DNA of 64,000 bases from Trichobilharzia szidati (taxonomy: Eukaryota > Platyhelminthes > Trematoda > Strigeidida > Schistosomatidae): assembly GCA_944472155.2 (NCBI GenBank), contig OX235271.1, positions 28,900,977 through 28,964,976 of the forward strand. Direction: 5' to 3'. The notes beneath the pieces were generated by a model, which was not told where the DNA came from, made no database searches, and was given only the letters and a program-made list of their open reading frames with translations. Made by a program: the position numbers and the translations under genes. Below are positions 1-11,284 of the stretch, one piece after another (position 1 is the stretch's first letter; every line of letters begins with the position of its first letter).

Positions 1-138
1 GATGCAAACACGACAGTACCAGTTGGCGCGTTCGGGAGCGAGCTCATCAAGTGTGTACGTGGTTTTGACTCAGATCAGAGAACCAAATCCCTTCAAATCA
101 TCCGAAACCTGATTAGCTACTTGGATAAAATGAAAATA
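1..138 (+). CDS. Partial open reading frame of unknown identity, entering from the left edge
   Basis: Frame 1 is open from the first base and reads with a balanced composition (for example VGAFGSELIKCVRGF, then SLQIIRNLISYLDKMK). It stays open to a stop near position 348, but from about 139 the DNA is the 3' tail of a CR1-A element on the other strand, so only about 45 codons are native. I do not recognise the family. It could be the end of an exon or of another retroelement. There is no visible start and no clear splice site. Confidence 0.2.
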
Positions 139-2130
139 TATAATAATTTGCTTTATTCAAAAACAGTACATGTGATACAGAATGGAATTCTCAGCATTTT
201 TACTACAGTATTGCGTCTAGTTTGTACATTATCAATAAATAGAATTCTACGTAAATTAAGGAAATCACAGTTCATTATTACAACAACACATTGGCATGTC
301 GGTAGCAAAGGTAAAGCTGAACAGTGTTTGAAGGTGTTAGAAAAGTAGGTGCTGTCATATTTACTGGCGTAAGCGAGAGAAAGAAACAAAGCAGCATATA
401 GCGGAAAAGAGAGAGAGAGAAAAAAGGAAAAGAAAGGAAGAAAATGCTGTACCTATAAATGATATGAGTTGGAAAGACGAGGCCCAGTTGTTATACTGAC
501 TATTTAATGAATTATAGGTGTTACGCCTAATGCTTTCTTTATCGCACAGAACAAAAGCTAAGTAGGGTATGGTTGAGTTTTTGTACTTGCTGGTGCGAGT
601 ATATAGTTTCCTATATAGGCTTCTGGTTTTGCCTGATGAGATGCAAGGGGAGAGTTGTGAGTGAAGACGGTTAGATAAAATGGACTTGGCCCATTTTTCA
701 CATGAGTCCATGTGCCTGTCAACCAGAATATTAACAAGCTGGTTAAGTGGCACGTTGCTTACCCTGCTGACAACCTTTAACATCTTGCGTAATATGTTAT
801 AGTCTTTCTTCAGTAGCCCGGGAAAAACTTAGGGGGAACAATGGAGAATAATAGGCAGAAGGCGAGAGTTAACGAATCGTAGGTGTAAGGGTTTGGTTAT
901 TCCAGAATGTTTTAACTTCTTGATGTAGATCGTAGGACGGAATATTTTCTTAGAAATCGCCAAGATATGAGACGACCAGGAGAGATCAGCAGATAGAATG
1001 ACACCTAGGTATTTAATTTCCGATTTGGTTTCTATTTCAGTGCCGTCTATGTTTCATACCTCGTGAGAGCTAACCAGTTTGTGTAGGTCGGATTTATGCC
1101 TAAAGGTGAAATTGACTGTTTGGCATTTGGAGGGGTTTAGGGTAAGACCATTTTTCTTGGACCACTGGCTGATTTCTGACAGAAAGCCATTAAGTTTAGA
1201 GCAGTCACTTTGACATTTGACAGGCAAAGATACAGTCAGTTCGTCAGCATATTTGACAAAATTAATGTCATTTGAAGATGGTAAGTCATGTAGAAAGAAG
1301 GAAGAGAGAAGTGGGGAGAGTACAGCGCCTTGGGGGACTCCGGCTTCAGTGAGTACAGCAGAGGATGATTTACCTTTGTATACGGTGTACTGCATTCTGT
1401 TAGAGAAGTAGGAATGGAGCCAGTTAGTGACCCAGGACTCGGTTTTTGTCAAAGAGAGCTTATTTAGCAGGAGACATCTAGGTACAGAGTCGAAAGCAGA
1501 AGTGAAGTCAAGAAACGTGCAGCGGACGTGTTTGGCACCTTTATCTAATGATGAGACGATGTTGTTGTGTAAGACGGCTGCAGCGTCTAAAGTGCTCCTA
1601 CCCTGTCTATAGGCAAATTGTTTGGGGTCTTCGAAGTTTTTAAGGGAGGGTTCAAGTTTAAGAAGTATTTGTTTTTCCATAAGCTTTAGAAACGGGGAAG
1701 TGATGGCAATGGGTCTGAACTTTACGTTCTTGCCATTTCCAGGTTTAGGGACAGGGACAATTTTGATGTCTTTCCATGCATCAGGTACGATAATTTTGGA
1801 GAAAGAAGCATTTAGGATGTTGGTTAGTGGAGAACACAACGCATCTGCACATTGTTTTAGAACATAGGCAGGTATACCATCAGGACCTAGGCTACGTGAG
1901 GGCTTGAGTGTTTTAAGACATTTTAGAACATCGAGAGTATTAAAGTCATGAAAGTTTTCAGCTACATGATAGGCAACATTAGAAGTAGTTAAAGTAGAAG
2001 GACAACGTATAAAAGACTGATTAAGAGCATTAACATCATAAGAGGGAAAAGCATTACAACGCTTACTATTGCCAGTAATTTCATTAAAAAGTTTCCACAT
2101 GCTGATAGGAGATTTGCATGATAAGTGTAT
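139..2130 (-). mobile_element. CR1-A LINE, 5'-truncated copy
   Basis: Reading on the minus strand, a CR1/jockey-type reverse transcriptase runs from about 2130 to 1054. Its C-terminal part continues with frameshifts through 1053-361. A shared 3' untranslated region then ends at about 139 next to a short AAT tract. Near-identical 3' parts recur at 25269-26190 (minus) and 28530-29268 (plus), with shorter tails at 7340, 11702, 39230 and perhaps 60270. These independent copies fix the 3' end. The 5' half of the element (ORF1 and endonuclease) is absent, as usual for target-primed LINE insertion. Confidence 0.85.
1054..2130 (-). pseudogene. CR1-A reverse transcriptase domain, altered active site
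   Basis: The RT motifs appear in order: GPDGIPAYVLKQC (early RT), RPIAITSPFLKLMEK, TFLDFTSAFDSVPR (motif A with its aspartate), GVPQGAVLSPLL (motif B) and the motif C segment KYADELTV. The usual motif C is YADD. Here the second catalytic aspartate is glutamate (YADE), which should cripple polymerisation. The frame is open for about 360 codons, but the thumb and C-terminal part downstream are in other frames. The role in a live copy would be target-primed cDNA synthesis in the nucleus. Any start is meaningless because the copy is truncated. Confidence 0.8.
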
Positions 2131-2184
2131 CATTATAGATAGCACTAAGATTTTTGATTTCAGAATAAAATTAATAATTTGCAA

Positions 2185-2639
2185 ATTACACAGTTCACGG
2201 TGGGGGGCAAATCGCTACAGTCTTCCATGCTAACCAAAAGCGTTCAGATCACAGTGCATGATCTGCTTTATATCACAGATGTTTATCGAGAAGTTAGCAA
2301 AAATCATCGTTTAAAAGTAAAATATGACTGTGAAATAAATAATCTTTTAAAGAAATTTCGTTGGATTTTTTATGCTCTTAAAATCAAAATATCTATTTTT
2401 AAATCACAGAGAGAAAAAATAGCACAGCAGCTGACTTAAATTACGTCTTCTAGAGGAGCCAAGTCATCCAATAGATTTATATGAATTTCAGTAGACTTTT
2501 GTTGTATTTTTATTTCATAAGCAATAGAAAAAAATGCAGCCTGACATTTATTAGTAAAGGAAGAATTTCATTGGCTATTTAGCGACTTTATGTGTTTTAT
2601 CTTTGAGTCATGATTTATTGTTTAACGATTGCAGACAGT
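2185..2639. other. Unassigned AT-rich spacer
   Basis: I see no coding frame, tRNA-like head or recognisable element tail here. The short open frames are low-complexity and lysine-rich on the plus strand. Confidence 0.4.
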
Positions 2640-3110
2640 CGGCCCTTGATCTAGGCTTTGAACTTGTTAGCAATGCCTTGCAAGGCATAGCTGCAATCTC
2701 ATCTGATTTTCTTACCCACGTCATCCAACGCTACAGTCGGAGACGTTGCCACTGAGCTATCTGGGCTTACTTCTAACTTCTTGTAGGGCTATGATGGATA
2801 CTTCGATTGATCACTGTATCGTGCATCTAGTCCTCGGGTTGGTGCTGGAGAGATAACTGTGAGGCCGAATGGCTTATTGCTTACATCTCTGACTGCAGTA
2901 TTGAGTGACGCAGGTTTGAATCTAAAAAAAGGACATGAATTCCTTCAAAACCACAGACACGCCAGCAAGCATGAAGCCTAGATCCAGGGATCCCTGTTGA
3001 TTACCTCCAATCATCTAACATCAGTTCAGTATGCACCGTGATGGTGAGTCACCTAGCATGGTGATCACATTGCTAACTTGATTGATAAAATTCACTCTGG
3101 AGCCATGCAA
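2640..3110. mobile_element. SINE-G pair in opposite orientations
   Basis: 2640-2765 carries a minus-strand tRNA-like head (A-box TAGCTCAGTGG, written here as its complement ending at about 2765). 2845-3110 carries a diverged plus copy with the body that reads like CCTAGATCCAGG and CCTCCAATCATCTAA. The same head and body occur at 24165-24505, 24508-24660, 34398-34530 and 55219-55461. Both copies are decayed. Confidence 0.6.
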
Positions 3111-3414
3111 ACACTAGACGCATGACAATGGTTTCTACTGAGTGACCAATCAGAGATTTGTTGTGTGTCAGATAGTTGATAGCTGAACTGTAAAAAAGTG
3201 TGTTATGCGCAGATTACACACATTTCGAGGGGAAAACTCACTACAGAAACATTCACACCACAATATATCCCAATCGCTCAACGATTATGCTGTGTGGTGA
3301 TCTACAGAAATCACCAGAATGAAAAAAAATACGAATATCAATTCACTCAATGCCTCTAGGTGGTTCATAGACCTGGCACACCCGGTCACTAAAAGGATTT
3401 TGAACAGCCTAGCG

Positions 3415-3790
3415 TAGACTTTCATCAACAGCTAGAGCTGCCTTCACTGGATAGTGAAGATCAGGTGGCCGTCCAGAATGAGATATGAGAGCAAAAAGAA
3501 ACTGTGACGAGGCAGTGAAACAGCTAACCAACCTATTGCGCGACAAATATACACATGGAAATGAAGATTGACTGGACACACTCTGAGGTGACACTGAAGT
3601 AACGTTGCCAACCAATCAGGCCTCCAAGTCGAAGCCGAATGGGAAGAGAAAGGTTGATCGTTTGCTTGAGGGTGACATGGAGGAGGTCATGTGAAGAAGA
3701 AATGAAAGGTTTTGAGTAGTTGTGAAGCTGACTGAAAGTAGTGGTAGGGAACCGAGTGGAATGGAGATGTATTGGAGAATCCGCTTGTTC
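3415..3790 (+). mobile_element. RTE-B LINE 3' fragment, heavily decayed
   Basis: Plus-strand DNA matches the C-terminal coding part of other RTE-B copies in this window: the stretch around TGAGGTGACACTGAAGTAAC, the block equivalent to the GKRRVGRPRVTWRRS segment, and the AAGCCCTATGTTCC-like end. There are many substitutions and frameshifts and no open frame. It is older than the 18.6, 35.2, 58.3 and 61.5 kb copies. Confidence 0.6.
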
Positions 3791-3876
3791 CACTTGAGGC
3801 AAAAAGAACGAATAATACTAAATAATAGCTATGTGTCCAGTATCTGGGCCAGTTCGATGTGAATAACAAGTACTAC

Positions 3877-4180
3877 TGTGGTGAGAGCTGCCTGCTAGCC
3901 AAAGTTGGTAGACAGTAATTGACGTCCTTGTTTATGTCCCAAATATTGGTGGTGAGAAAATGAGAACAAAGGCTTTGCGTAGGCGGATACAGTTAGCATA
4001 TGGATGATCTGACACAGCCACAAACAGATGCAAGGTTAACTTTCTGTTGGAAACAACCAATCAAAAGACCATATTTTCTACTAACAATAATCTACAATAA
4101 TGTACATTGAAATCTATAAATATGTGTTGATTTTCCATAATAAACGATCTGTTGCCTGACCCTTGTCTTCTGTTGTTACA
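3877..4180 (+). mobile_element. Solo LTR
   Basis: The segment begins TGTGGTGAGAG and ends TTGTTACA (TG...CA ends), with a TATA-like TCTATAAATATG and an AATAAA-like signal near the 3' end. It is flanked by the 4-bp direct repeat CTAC (3873-3876 and 4181-4184). The same sequence recurs at 38536-39699 (interrupted) and 52249-52581 (minus). No internal retrotransposon sequence is attached, so it is most simply a solo LTR left by LTR-LTR recombination. Confidence 0.75.
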
Positions 4181-4394
4181 CTACTATTGGAAGTGGCTGA
4201 CTTCTACCTACTACTATCAATCGGTAGCATAAATAATCTTGCTTTAAAGTTATCCAGGTTATATTTCTTTAAATGACAGCTTATTAGCTTTCAATGAAAC
4301 GTCATATTTATTTTACTGATCACTAATTACCCTGTGTTCTAACATCACTTCTTGTACATAACATAGATTCTAGTGTGCAACTGTCATTTTTTTC

Positions 4395-4560
4395 TATTCC
4401 TTAACATTGCGAGTGGAACATTGGGCTTCAGGCTAAAGCCTTGAAGTTTTTGGAGCAATGGTCTAATTTTCATGGGTTGGAATTGCTAGCCTCACCACCA
4501 ACCTTCCCTCCTTACTGGCCTTACCGTCGACTTAGCGAGGTTTACAGTTTACAATTTACT
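4395..4560 (-). mobile_element. SINE-T body fragment
   Basis: The reverse complement matches the body of the complete copy at 60925-61156, including GGAACATTGGGC-like, TTGCTAGCCTCA and the AACCTTCCCTCCTTAC stretch. The tRNA-like head is missing or unrecognisable. Related headless pieces lie at 35040-35175 and 48850-49030. Confidence 0.55.
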
Positions 4561-4585
4561 TAGGATAGTAGGCTATACGCCTGTG

Positions 4586-6090
4586 TTAATCCTTTCGATT
4601 TGTTGCACACAGGAGGTCCAATCTCGCCTTGAATGAATCAACGGATGGCACTGATATGACGTGTTCCCGTAGGGAGTTCCAATGGTTCACAATTCGATGC
4701 GAAAAACGGATCTCCAGATGAAGACGATTCCACTGTGGTTTTTGAACCTCGACGTGATGTCCTCGCAATTGGTTGGTGCTAGAAGGAAGAAATAAATTAG
4801 ATAAATTAGCTCCAAAATCATTTCTTAGGATACGGTATGCTAGTATTAGGTCACCCCTAAGTCGTCTGTATGACAGTGGAAATAAACCCAGTCGACTTAA
4901 CCTCTCCTCATATGAGAGGGTTGAGAAACCCTTTATTAGCTTAGTTCCTACTCTTTGCACCATTTCTAATAAGTCTATTTCGTATTTGAAACACGGGCTC
5001 GCTGCCTGGATCCCATATTCCAAATGAGGTCTGATATAAGTCGGATATGATACACGAAATATTTCAGCGTCAAAATTCGCAAAAGCCTTGCGTATGGCCC
5101 ATAATATTCGAAAACCCTTAGTGGCTGCAGCTCTACTGTTTGTTGCTGTTTTCAAGTCATGCTGCACAACCACTCCCAAGTCCTTGTACTCAGTGACCAC
5201 TGGGAGAGTAATGCCATTCATTGAGTAATTGTGCACGTGACTATGAGATACATGCATAACTACACACTTGCTTAAGTTAATCTCCAAGGCCCAGTGCTTA
5301 CACCAATCACTTAACAAGTTTAAATCTTCCTACAAAGCAAATTGATCACTGTCATCATGTAAAGCTCTCCGTATCTTGATGTCATCAGCAAACAATAAAC
5401 AGGATGACTTAACTACCGATGGAATCTCATTAACATAAATCAGGAAAAGAAGTGGGCCTAGAATTGTACCCTGAGGAACGCCACTCTTAACCGATTCCCA
5501 TGTTGATAAAACCCCGTTAACTCGTACTCTTTGTCTTCTGTCCTTTACAAAGTCTTGAATCCAGTCGGCAACCACTTTATTGATTCCCATACTACCTAAC
5601 TTTACTAGAAGACCTGAATGAGAAACCCTGTCAAACACCTTGCTAAGGTCGATGAATGTGGCATCCACCGGTATATTAGCATCAGCTGAGCTTGCCCAAC
5701 TTTCTCTGGCCAAAAGAAGGTTGGTCAAGCAAGAATGACGTGCTCTAAAACCATGCTGTTCCACAGTGAAAAGTTTGTTCCCTTCAATGAACTGAATGAT
5801 AGCATCACGAATTATTCTTTCTAGTAGCTTAACAACAATACTGGTCAAACTAACAGGACGATAGTTCTCAACGAAGTTTCTAGATCCGGTTTTGAAGACC
5901 GGACTAATGATGGCATCTTTCCAGTCTCTTGGATATTTAGACTGGTCCAGAGACATACTGAAGATTACTGACAATGGCTCGGCTATGTTTTCAGCCAATG
6001 CTGTTAATATAAGTGGGTGGAGTTCATCAGGGCCACTGAACTTACCAGGATTGAGCCTTAGAAGCCACTTTAGGAGTACATCGGCTAGGG
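4586..6090 (-). mobile_element. CR1-B LINE, RT region almost intact
   Basis: Minus-strand coding runs from about 6090 to the stop at 4586 and covers the RT palm, thumb and C-terminal domain of a CR1-clade LINE. In order: SGPDELHPLIL, DWKDAIISPVFKTG, NYRPVSLTSIVVKLLE, the motif A region FIDLSKVFDRVSH, GVPQGTILGPLLFL, the motif C LFADDIKI with both aspartates, then DLGVVVQHDL and the CR1-type tail EMVQRVGTKLIKGF and YRRLRGDLILAYRIL. The only break I find is one in-frame TAG at about 5327-5329, between QFAL and EDLNLL. The 5' end is truncated. This is the best-preserved polymerase in the window and among the younger insertions. Confidence 0.85.
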
Positions 6091-6099
6091 ATCAAGCCC

Positions 6100-6480
6100 C
6101 GAATTACTTGCTTGGTTGGTAAGCTTTCTACTACAGAACTACTAACGCACAGTGTAACTATCATAAAGGAGGTTAAATTTATGACAGTATACAGGTTTCC
6201 CTAACCTTTTAAATTCAAAACTACTCCACAATAAATAATGATTTTCTAACACGAACACATATCAGTCAATGAGATCAATAGGCCAACTTCAGTACTTATA
6301 GATCGAATGACAGCTGATCTGTATCACAGTAATGCAAACACTCTTTAACACTAATGGCAAAGGAACAAGAAAAACGGATGCCTTGGCATATTAATCAAGA
6401 ACCACCGTAAAACTATGGAAGACTAATTAATAACCTATGAAAATACCTACGGAAGTTTGAGTTACTATTGTCATTCGATT
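6100..6480. other. Unassigned AT-rich spacer
   Basis: No element or coding signature was seen between the 5' truncation of CR1-B and the next RTE-B copy. Confidence 0.4.
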
Positions 6481-6484
6481 GTGG

Positions 6485-6975
6485 CATTGCCAGTGGAACC
6501 TAAAGCCACATAGTCGCATCTCTGTTACACTCGGTTCTCTTCTATCACCTTCAACTCGTTAAAACCTATCCACATGATCTTCTTTACACCACCTTCGGAC
6601 CTACTCTCATGTCGTCGCTTCCAATTCGGCTTCCATTCGAGGGTATATGTGGTCTCCTTATGGTATGCACGATCCAACTCTATTTCTTTCTGTCATACAC
6701 TGTTTACTCATTCAATGCCACACTTTCTTGTTGCTTATCTTTTCTAGCTAACCATCTGATCTCCATTATCCATCAAACCCTGGTGTTGATAAAAATCTGT
6801 AACAGGCTAGTGAGAATACTTATGGTGGCAAGGTAAATCTCTGAACCAAGTCTGTGACTTAACATTTTATTGTAGAAAATTTGTATCTTCTTTCTTGTGC
6901 TGATCGCTATGATATCCTTATTCGTGCCGCCTGTTGTTGTGACACTGCTAACCAGGTAAATGAAAGAGACTCCGA
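6485..6975 (-). mobile_element. RTE-B LINE 3' fragment, decayed
   Basis: The minus strand shares the order of blocks seen in the fresh copies at 58345-58990 and 61505-62222: CCAGTGGAACCTAAAGCC, the CCACATGATCTTCTTTACACC-type block, TTCTTGTTGCTTATC, GTAACAGGCTAGTGAGAAT, and the end around CGCCTGTTGTTGTGACAC. Numerous indels leave no frame. Confidence 0.6.
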
Positions 6976-7097
6976 GAAGAGCAAGTTTCAATAAATACCA
7001 AAAGTTACAAATAGATTTATTCATTAAACTTTCTTACATTCAGAAAGACACAAAGGCATACAACTGTATTTCACATGAATAGATAAGGATTAATAAT

Positions 7098-7325
7098 AAT
7101 AATTTACTTTGATTGCATGGAGGATTTCATCATGAGCTGGCATCATTTGGAGAAGCACTGGAAAACCTGGGAGTACTGGACAGCTGTTTCGTTCACGTGG
7201 GTGCGTACTGATGAAGAGTCTCAAACTAAGAAGAAACATCTGTCCAGTACTCCTAGGTTTTCCGGTGGTTCTCTAACTGGTGTCAGCTCATGATGAAATC
7301 CTCCATGCAATCAAACAAAATCCCT
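7098..7325. mobile_element. SINE-H head-to-head pair
   Basis: 7098-7195 is a minus copy (3' tail outward) and 7196-7325 a plus copy, so the region is nearly palindromic. The plus arm contains GTACTGATGAAGAGTC and CATCTGTCCAGTAC, the hammerhead-like stem I and core of this SINE. The minus arm stops inside the ribozyme-like region (TGTTTCGTT). Neither arm keeps the tRNA-like head. Confidence 0.7.
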
Positions 7326-7339
7326 GCAAAACTAATACT

Positions 7340-8015
7340 TGAATATGATTTACTTTATTCCAAAATACACTACTTGTGATACAGAATGGAATTTTCAGCA
7401 TTAATCACAATATTGCACCTATTTTCCTCAAATTATAAATAAAATTAATCACACAGAAAATTTTCCACATTTACAATAGGGGTAATGTCAAAAAAAACAT
7501 GCAGCATATAAAATGGAAATAATAGTAATGATAACAGCTGAGGTAATAATAATAATACAAGTGAAGATTGCCGTGGCCTTGTTTCACACAGTATTGTCGA
7601 TTCGGTATAGAAATCCAAGCATGTTTAAAAATATTGAATATAATGTTCTCTTTACCTGATATGGTAAGGGAAACAACAAATATTACAGCAGTCATAGAGA
7701 TAAGTTGGTGTTTGCAATTATGAAAGTAAAACAAAGAAGCAACAGGACCATAAATATAGTAGAAATAATAAAAGTAAAACTTGAAGGTTTATAAGGATGG
7801 ATGGAGGAAATTTTTTTATTTTCTAGATGAAAAAAGGTTACTTAATTCTTGTCTGACACTATTTTCATCACATAAAATACGTGCCAAGTATGGTATCATA
7901 GAATTGTTATACTTAGACGTGCGAGCATACAGTTTTCTGAAGTTACTTCTTGTTCTACCTGAGGAGATGCAAGGTGAAAGAGAAGATTTGAAACTTTACA
8001 ATTACCCGGATAAAT
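7340..8015 (-). mobile_element. CR1-A LINE 3' fragment
   Basis: The 3' untranslated block (TTTACTTTATTCCAAAA, GTGATACAGAATGGAATT) and, further in, coding equivalent to ISSGKTRSLYRKLYARTSKY are recognisable on the minus strand, with several indels. The copy ends at the junction with the PLE-1 fragment at about 8020. Confidence 0.65.
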
Positions 8016-8027
8016 TAGTCAGAAAGT

Positions 8028-8640
8028 ATGAAGGGAAATGTAAGAATAAAAATATTTAGTGAAAGTAGTGATAATAATAATAATAATGAGGACATGCATA
8101 TCACACATGCCCAAGGCAACACCAACAATGAGGAATCTAAATCATCAGTAGTAATTCCATACGAGAAAGGAACCTCGGAAGCCTTGCGCAGAATTCGTAA
8201 CATTGCTGGCAGGAATAAAACTACCATTCAAACCCACAAACTCAATTAGAAACAAGCTTTGTCGGTGAAAGGATCCCGCCAGTGGAGCCAGTAAAACAAA
8301 ACAATTTAGTCTGCCTAATTCCCTGCTGGAATGATTGTCAGGTCAAATACATAGGTCAAAGTTGTAGAACAGGGGCAGTCAGACTAACCGAGCATAAAAA
8401 CCTAGCAGCAAAATCTAGTTTAGTTGACCCGAATAACATAAGAAATCTAGAGAATAGTTCAGCACTAAAGGCAGTTACACACAACCATAAAATAGGAATG
8501 GATAAGATGGCGGTTTTAAAATCTAATGTCACAAGGTGGAGGGAGAGATTGATAACAGAAGCTTTGTTTATCGAATCAGCTGCAAATACATGTAATGGGA
8601 ATGATTCTTCACCTGTCCTAGATATATGGAAAATTTAAAA
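8028..8640 (+). pseudogene. PLE-1 GIY-YIG endonuclease domain
   Basis: The first segment (8028-8249) reads SSVVIPYEKGTSEALRRIRNI, the linker before the endonuclease in Penelope-like elements. After a frame change, 8282-8638 carries the GIY-YIG domain: LVCLIPC, CQVKYIGQSCRTGAVRLTEH, a conserved NLENSSAL segment, and the catalytic-region helix RERLITEALFIESAANTC. In live PLEs this nuclease nicks DNA to prime reverse transcription. The RT half is absent. The same domain occurs at 50602-50130 (minus) and, decayed, at 17790-18090. Confidence 0.8.
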
Positions 8641-8659
8641 TGTATGACACTTTGTTGAA

Positions 8660-9140
8660 AGCCGATTGTAGAAAGATAAGGATCACATTCTAAGCCCAAA
8701 CGATATAATTCAGGAAAAGTTATCCCGTGTATTAGCTTACACTGTTCCGCACAATTATCCTCCTCCTCAAGTTAACTAGAAACTTAAGAATAAGCAGGCT
8801 AAAAAAACTCTCTAAATACTCGCAAGTGTAAATAACAGTATGCTAATATGTAAAATTTTAATACTATATTGAACACCAATATTACAGAGTAAGTGATTAT
8901 GAATGAAAATGAATGTTTATATGAAGTATTATTCATATTGATTATAAACTTCAGATGCATAAATGGTCATGTCAAGGACGCGGGTAAATAAAAAAGATTT
9001 TTGAGGTTGAATTTTGTGTGCGGTGACAACTACATTTAAATAAGAAAACAAAAGGCTAGTTAGTGAAAGTGTAATGACAAAGGGTAGGGAAGTTTATATG
9101 TACAGGATGGATGGCCATATCAAAAATGCCGATGTACTGA
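8660..9140. other. Unassigned spacer
   Basis: No recognisable element. It may include untranslated sequence of the preceding PLE-1. Confidence 0.4.
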
Positions 9141-9149
9141 GGTATTTAT

Positions 9150-10660
9150 GAATTTACAAGCTCCACAGCAGACCAGGGCAATAATAATGGTTGGACCTGG
9201 TTCTTCTGCACACAGAGCACTAGTTGTCTCAGGCAGATCGCGATAGCCTTCTAATGTTTACAGTATGCCGTACCCGAATATTCTTGGAAATTTGCTTGGT
9301 ACCTGGTAGATAATGGAGAAGGACGCTTCAATACTGGCTTTGTGGCAGGTTCGGATTAGGCGTTCTATTATCAAGCTATTGATGCTTCTAGCTACACCTT
9401 TATTTAACCACACTGGTAGATGTTACCAAGCACGAATAATCAAGTTCCTAGAGCAACGGTCAATATAACTCGCTCAACAAGAGCAGTTCAATTGGTAGAT
9501 ACAGTTAGAAGTGGCTACTCTAGCTAGGTACTTCATTTTTCAATTGAGGATTCACCACCGGTCATGTAGAAAATAAGACTTGTCGTTGGCCAGCATTAAA
9601 ACTTCTTTGAACTGACTTTCTTAATTTATTCATAGTTATTTCGGTAGGCATATAGCCCTTGAATTGCAGTCGTATGTATTAAGGCTTCTTGATTGCGGGT
9701 AGTGAGCAGCCCTTTTCCGCTTTCTTTGTCATGTGTTACTTTATAAATTTGTCGGGATATTTATTTTCAATCAAGGTATCATATTCAATGATTAATTTAT
9801 CTTCAGTTACCTCTTCTGAGCATATAGCTGTAACCCTATGGCTGAGGGTCTTCACTAAATTTCTCTTGTACTGGAGAGGAATGAAGTTATCGAACTGTGT
9901 ATATTGTTCTGTCCATGTGTTTTTCCCACACAAATTTCTCTTTACACTACCATTTGGATTTCTGGTAAGGAGGATATCATGTAAGGCAATTCTATTTTGG
10001 GATTCCTCTTCGCACGTGAATTTCATAGCAGAATGTACTTCATTGAATTCAGTTATTATTGTATTCTTATCCGAATCATTATCACAAAGAATAAAGGCGT
10101 CATCCATAAACCGGCAGTAAAATGAAAATTTTCCGATAAGGTTGTTTAGAGGACCATTCTTTAATTTACTTAGAAAGAAATCTGCCAACATGGGAGCCAA
10201 TGGGGAACCCATTGCCACCCTGTCCATTTGTTTTTACAGTGTGCCATCATATTTAAAATTTACATTCATGGTACGCCTTAATAACAATTCTTTTAGGATA
10301 TCTGTCGGGATACTAATATTTACCTACTTATTATACACGTCTTCACATATATAGTTAACTCATTCTACTAGAGGTACACTTGTGAATAAGGATGCTATGC
10401 CCAGTGATATCATAGTTTTATTTTTGATATTAATATCTTTGATTCTGTCTAGGAATTCAAATATATCTTTAACGCTATTTGTCACTATCCGCTCATGAAA
10501 ATGTTTGGAAATATTTACTAACCATCTAGCTAGAGCGTGGTGGGTCAAATTTTCCATATAAAGTATTGGTCTTAACGGTTCATGTACTTTAGGTAGGCCA
10601 TACAGTATTGGCGTGTACGTGTCCGTTGGCTTGATTTCTTCGTATAGACTCTCAGGAAAA
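9150..10660 (-). mobile_element. PLE-2 copy, RT plus decayed GIY-YIG
   Basis: On the minus strand a PLE reverse transcriptase begins near 10660 (TPILYGLPKVHEPLRPI) and continues through MENLTHHALARWLV and SLGIASLFTSVPLVE (motif A region). The motif B equivalent follows as DRVAMGSPLAPMLADFFLSK, motif C as FYCRFMDDAF, and the tail as LQYKRNLVKTLSHRV. A gap and frame change separate 10360 from 10227. The following 9720-9150 DNA aligns by eye with the GIY-YIG half of the 14.7 kb and 27.5 kb copies but is full of stops. The copy is non-functional. Confidence 0.8.
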
Positions 10661-10669
10661 CAAAGTGAG

Positions 10670-11280
10670 CAGGAAAAATTATATGCGATATAGTACTACA
10701 GGCTTTTGGTAACTAAAATTTAAAGCAGGCCACAGTGTAATCTCCACACATTTACGTCCATTAAGAATAATCTGTATCCACATGCAGTTTTGAAAGAATT
10801 CTAACTTACTTTGGGTATTTGGAAATGCTGCAGATATATAAATATTTCATTGAATAACGCACCGCCGATTACTGCTTTACTTGAAGATTCTGTATATAGA
10901 GAAAATAAAACCAAGCTGAAAATTCCGTACTGCATATAAATGTCTTACACCGAATAGAGAGATTATTATTATTCAACAACAGGATTGCTCAGTTATAATT
11001 TAAATATTCCATTCACAAAATTTAACTACTATAATAATTAATAGTAGTTAGAGAAAAATAGAGCAAACTTGTATGGTAAAGTCTAACAGTGTAACAGTAT
11101 TATCTACTGATGACAACTCGGGCACAATTTATTATTATTATTATTAATCATATTAACATGTTACTCCCACAGTATACTAACATATTTCATACACGTGAGT
11201 ATTAAAGTGATTCGACGTATGAATGAATAAATAAAACTCAAAATAAACATCAGCACACATGCATAAAACAGTTTAACACA
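10670..11280. other. Unassigned AT-rich spacer with short TTA tract
   Basis: Contains a small ATT repeat near 11130-11147. No coding or element signature was found. Confidence 0.4.
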
Positions 11281-11284
11281 ACAT

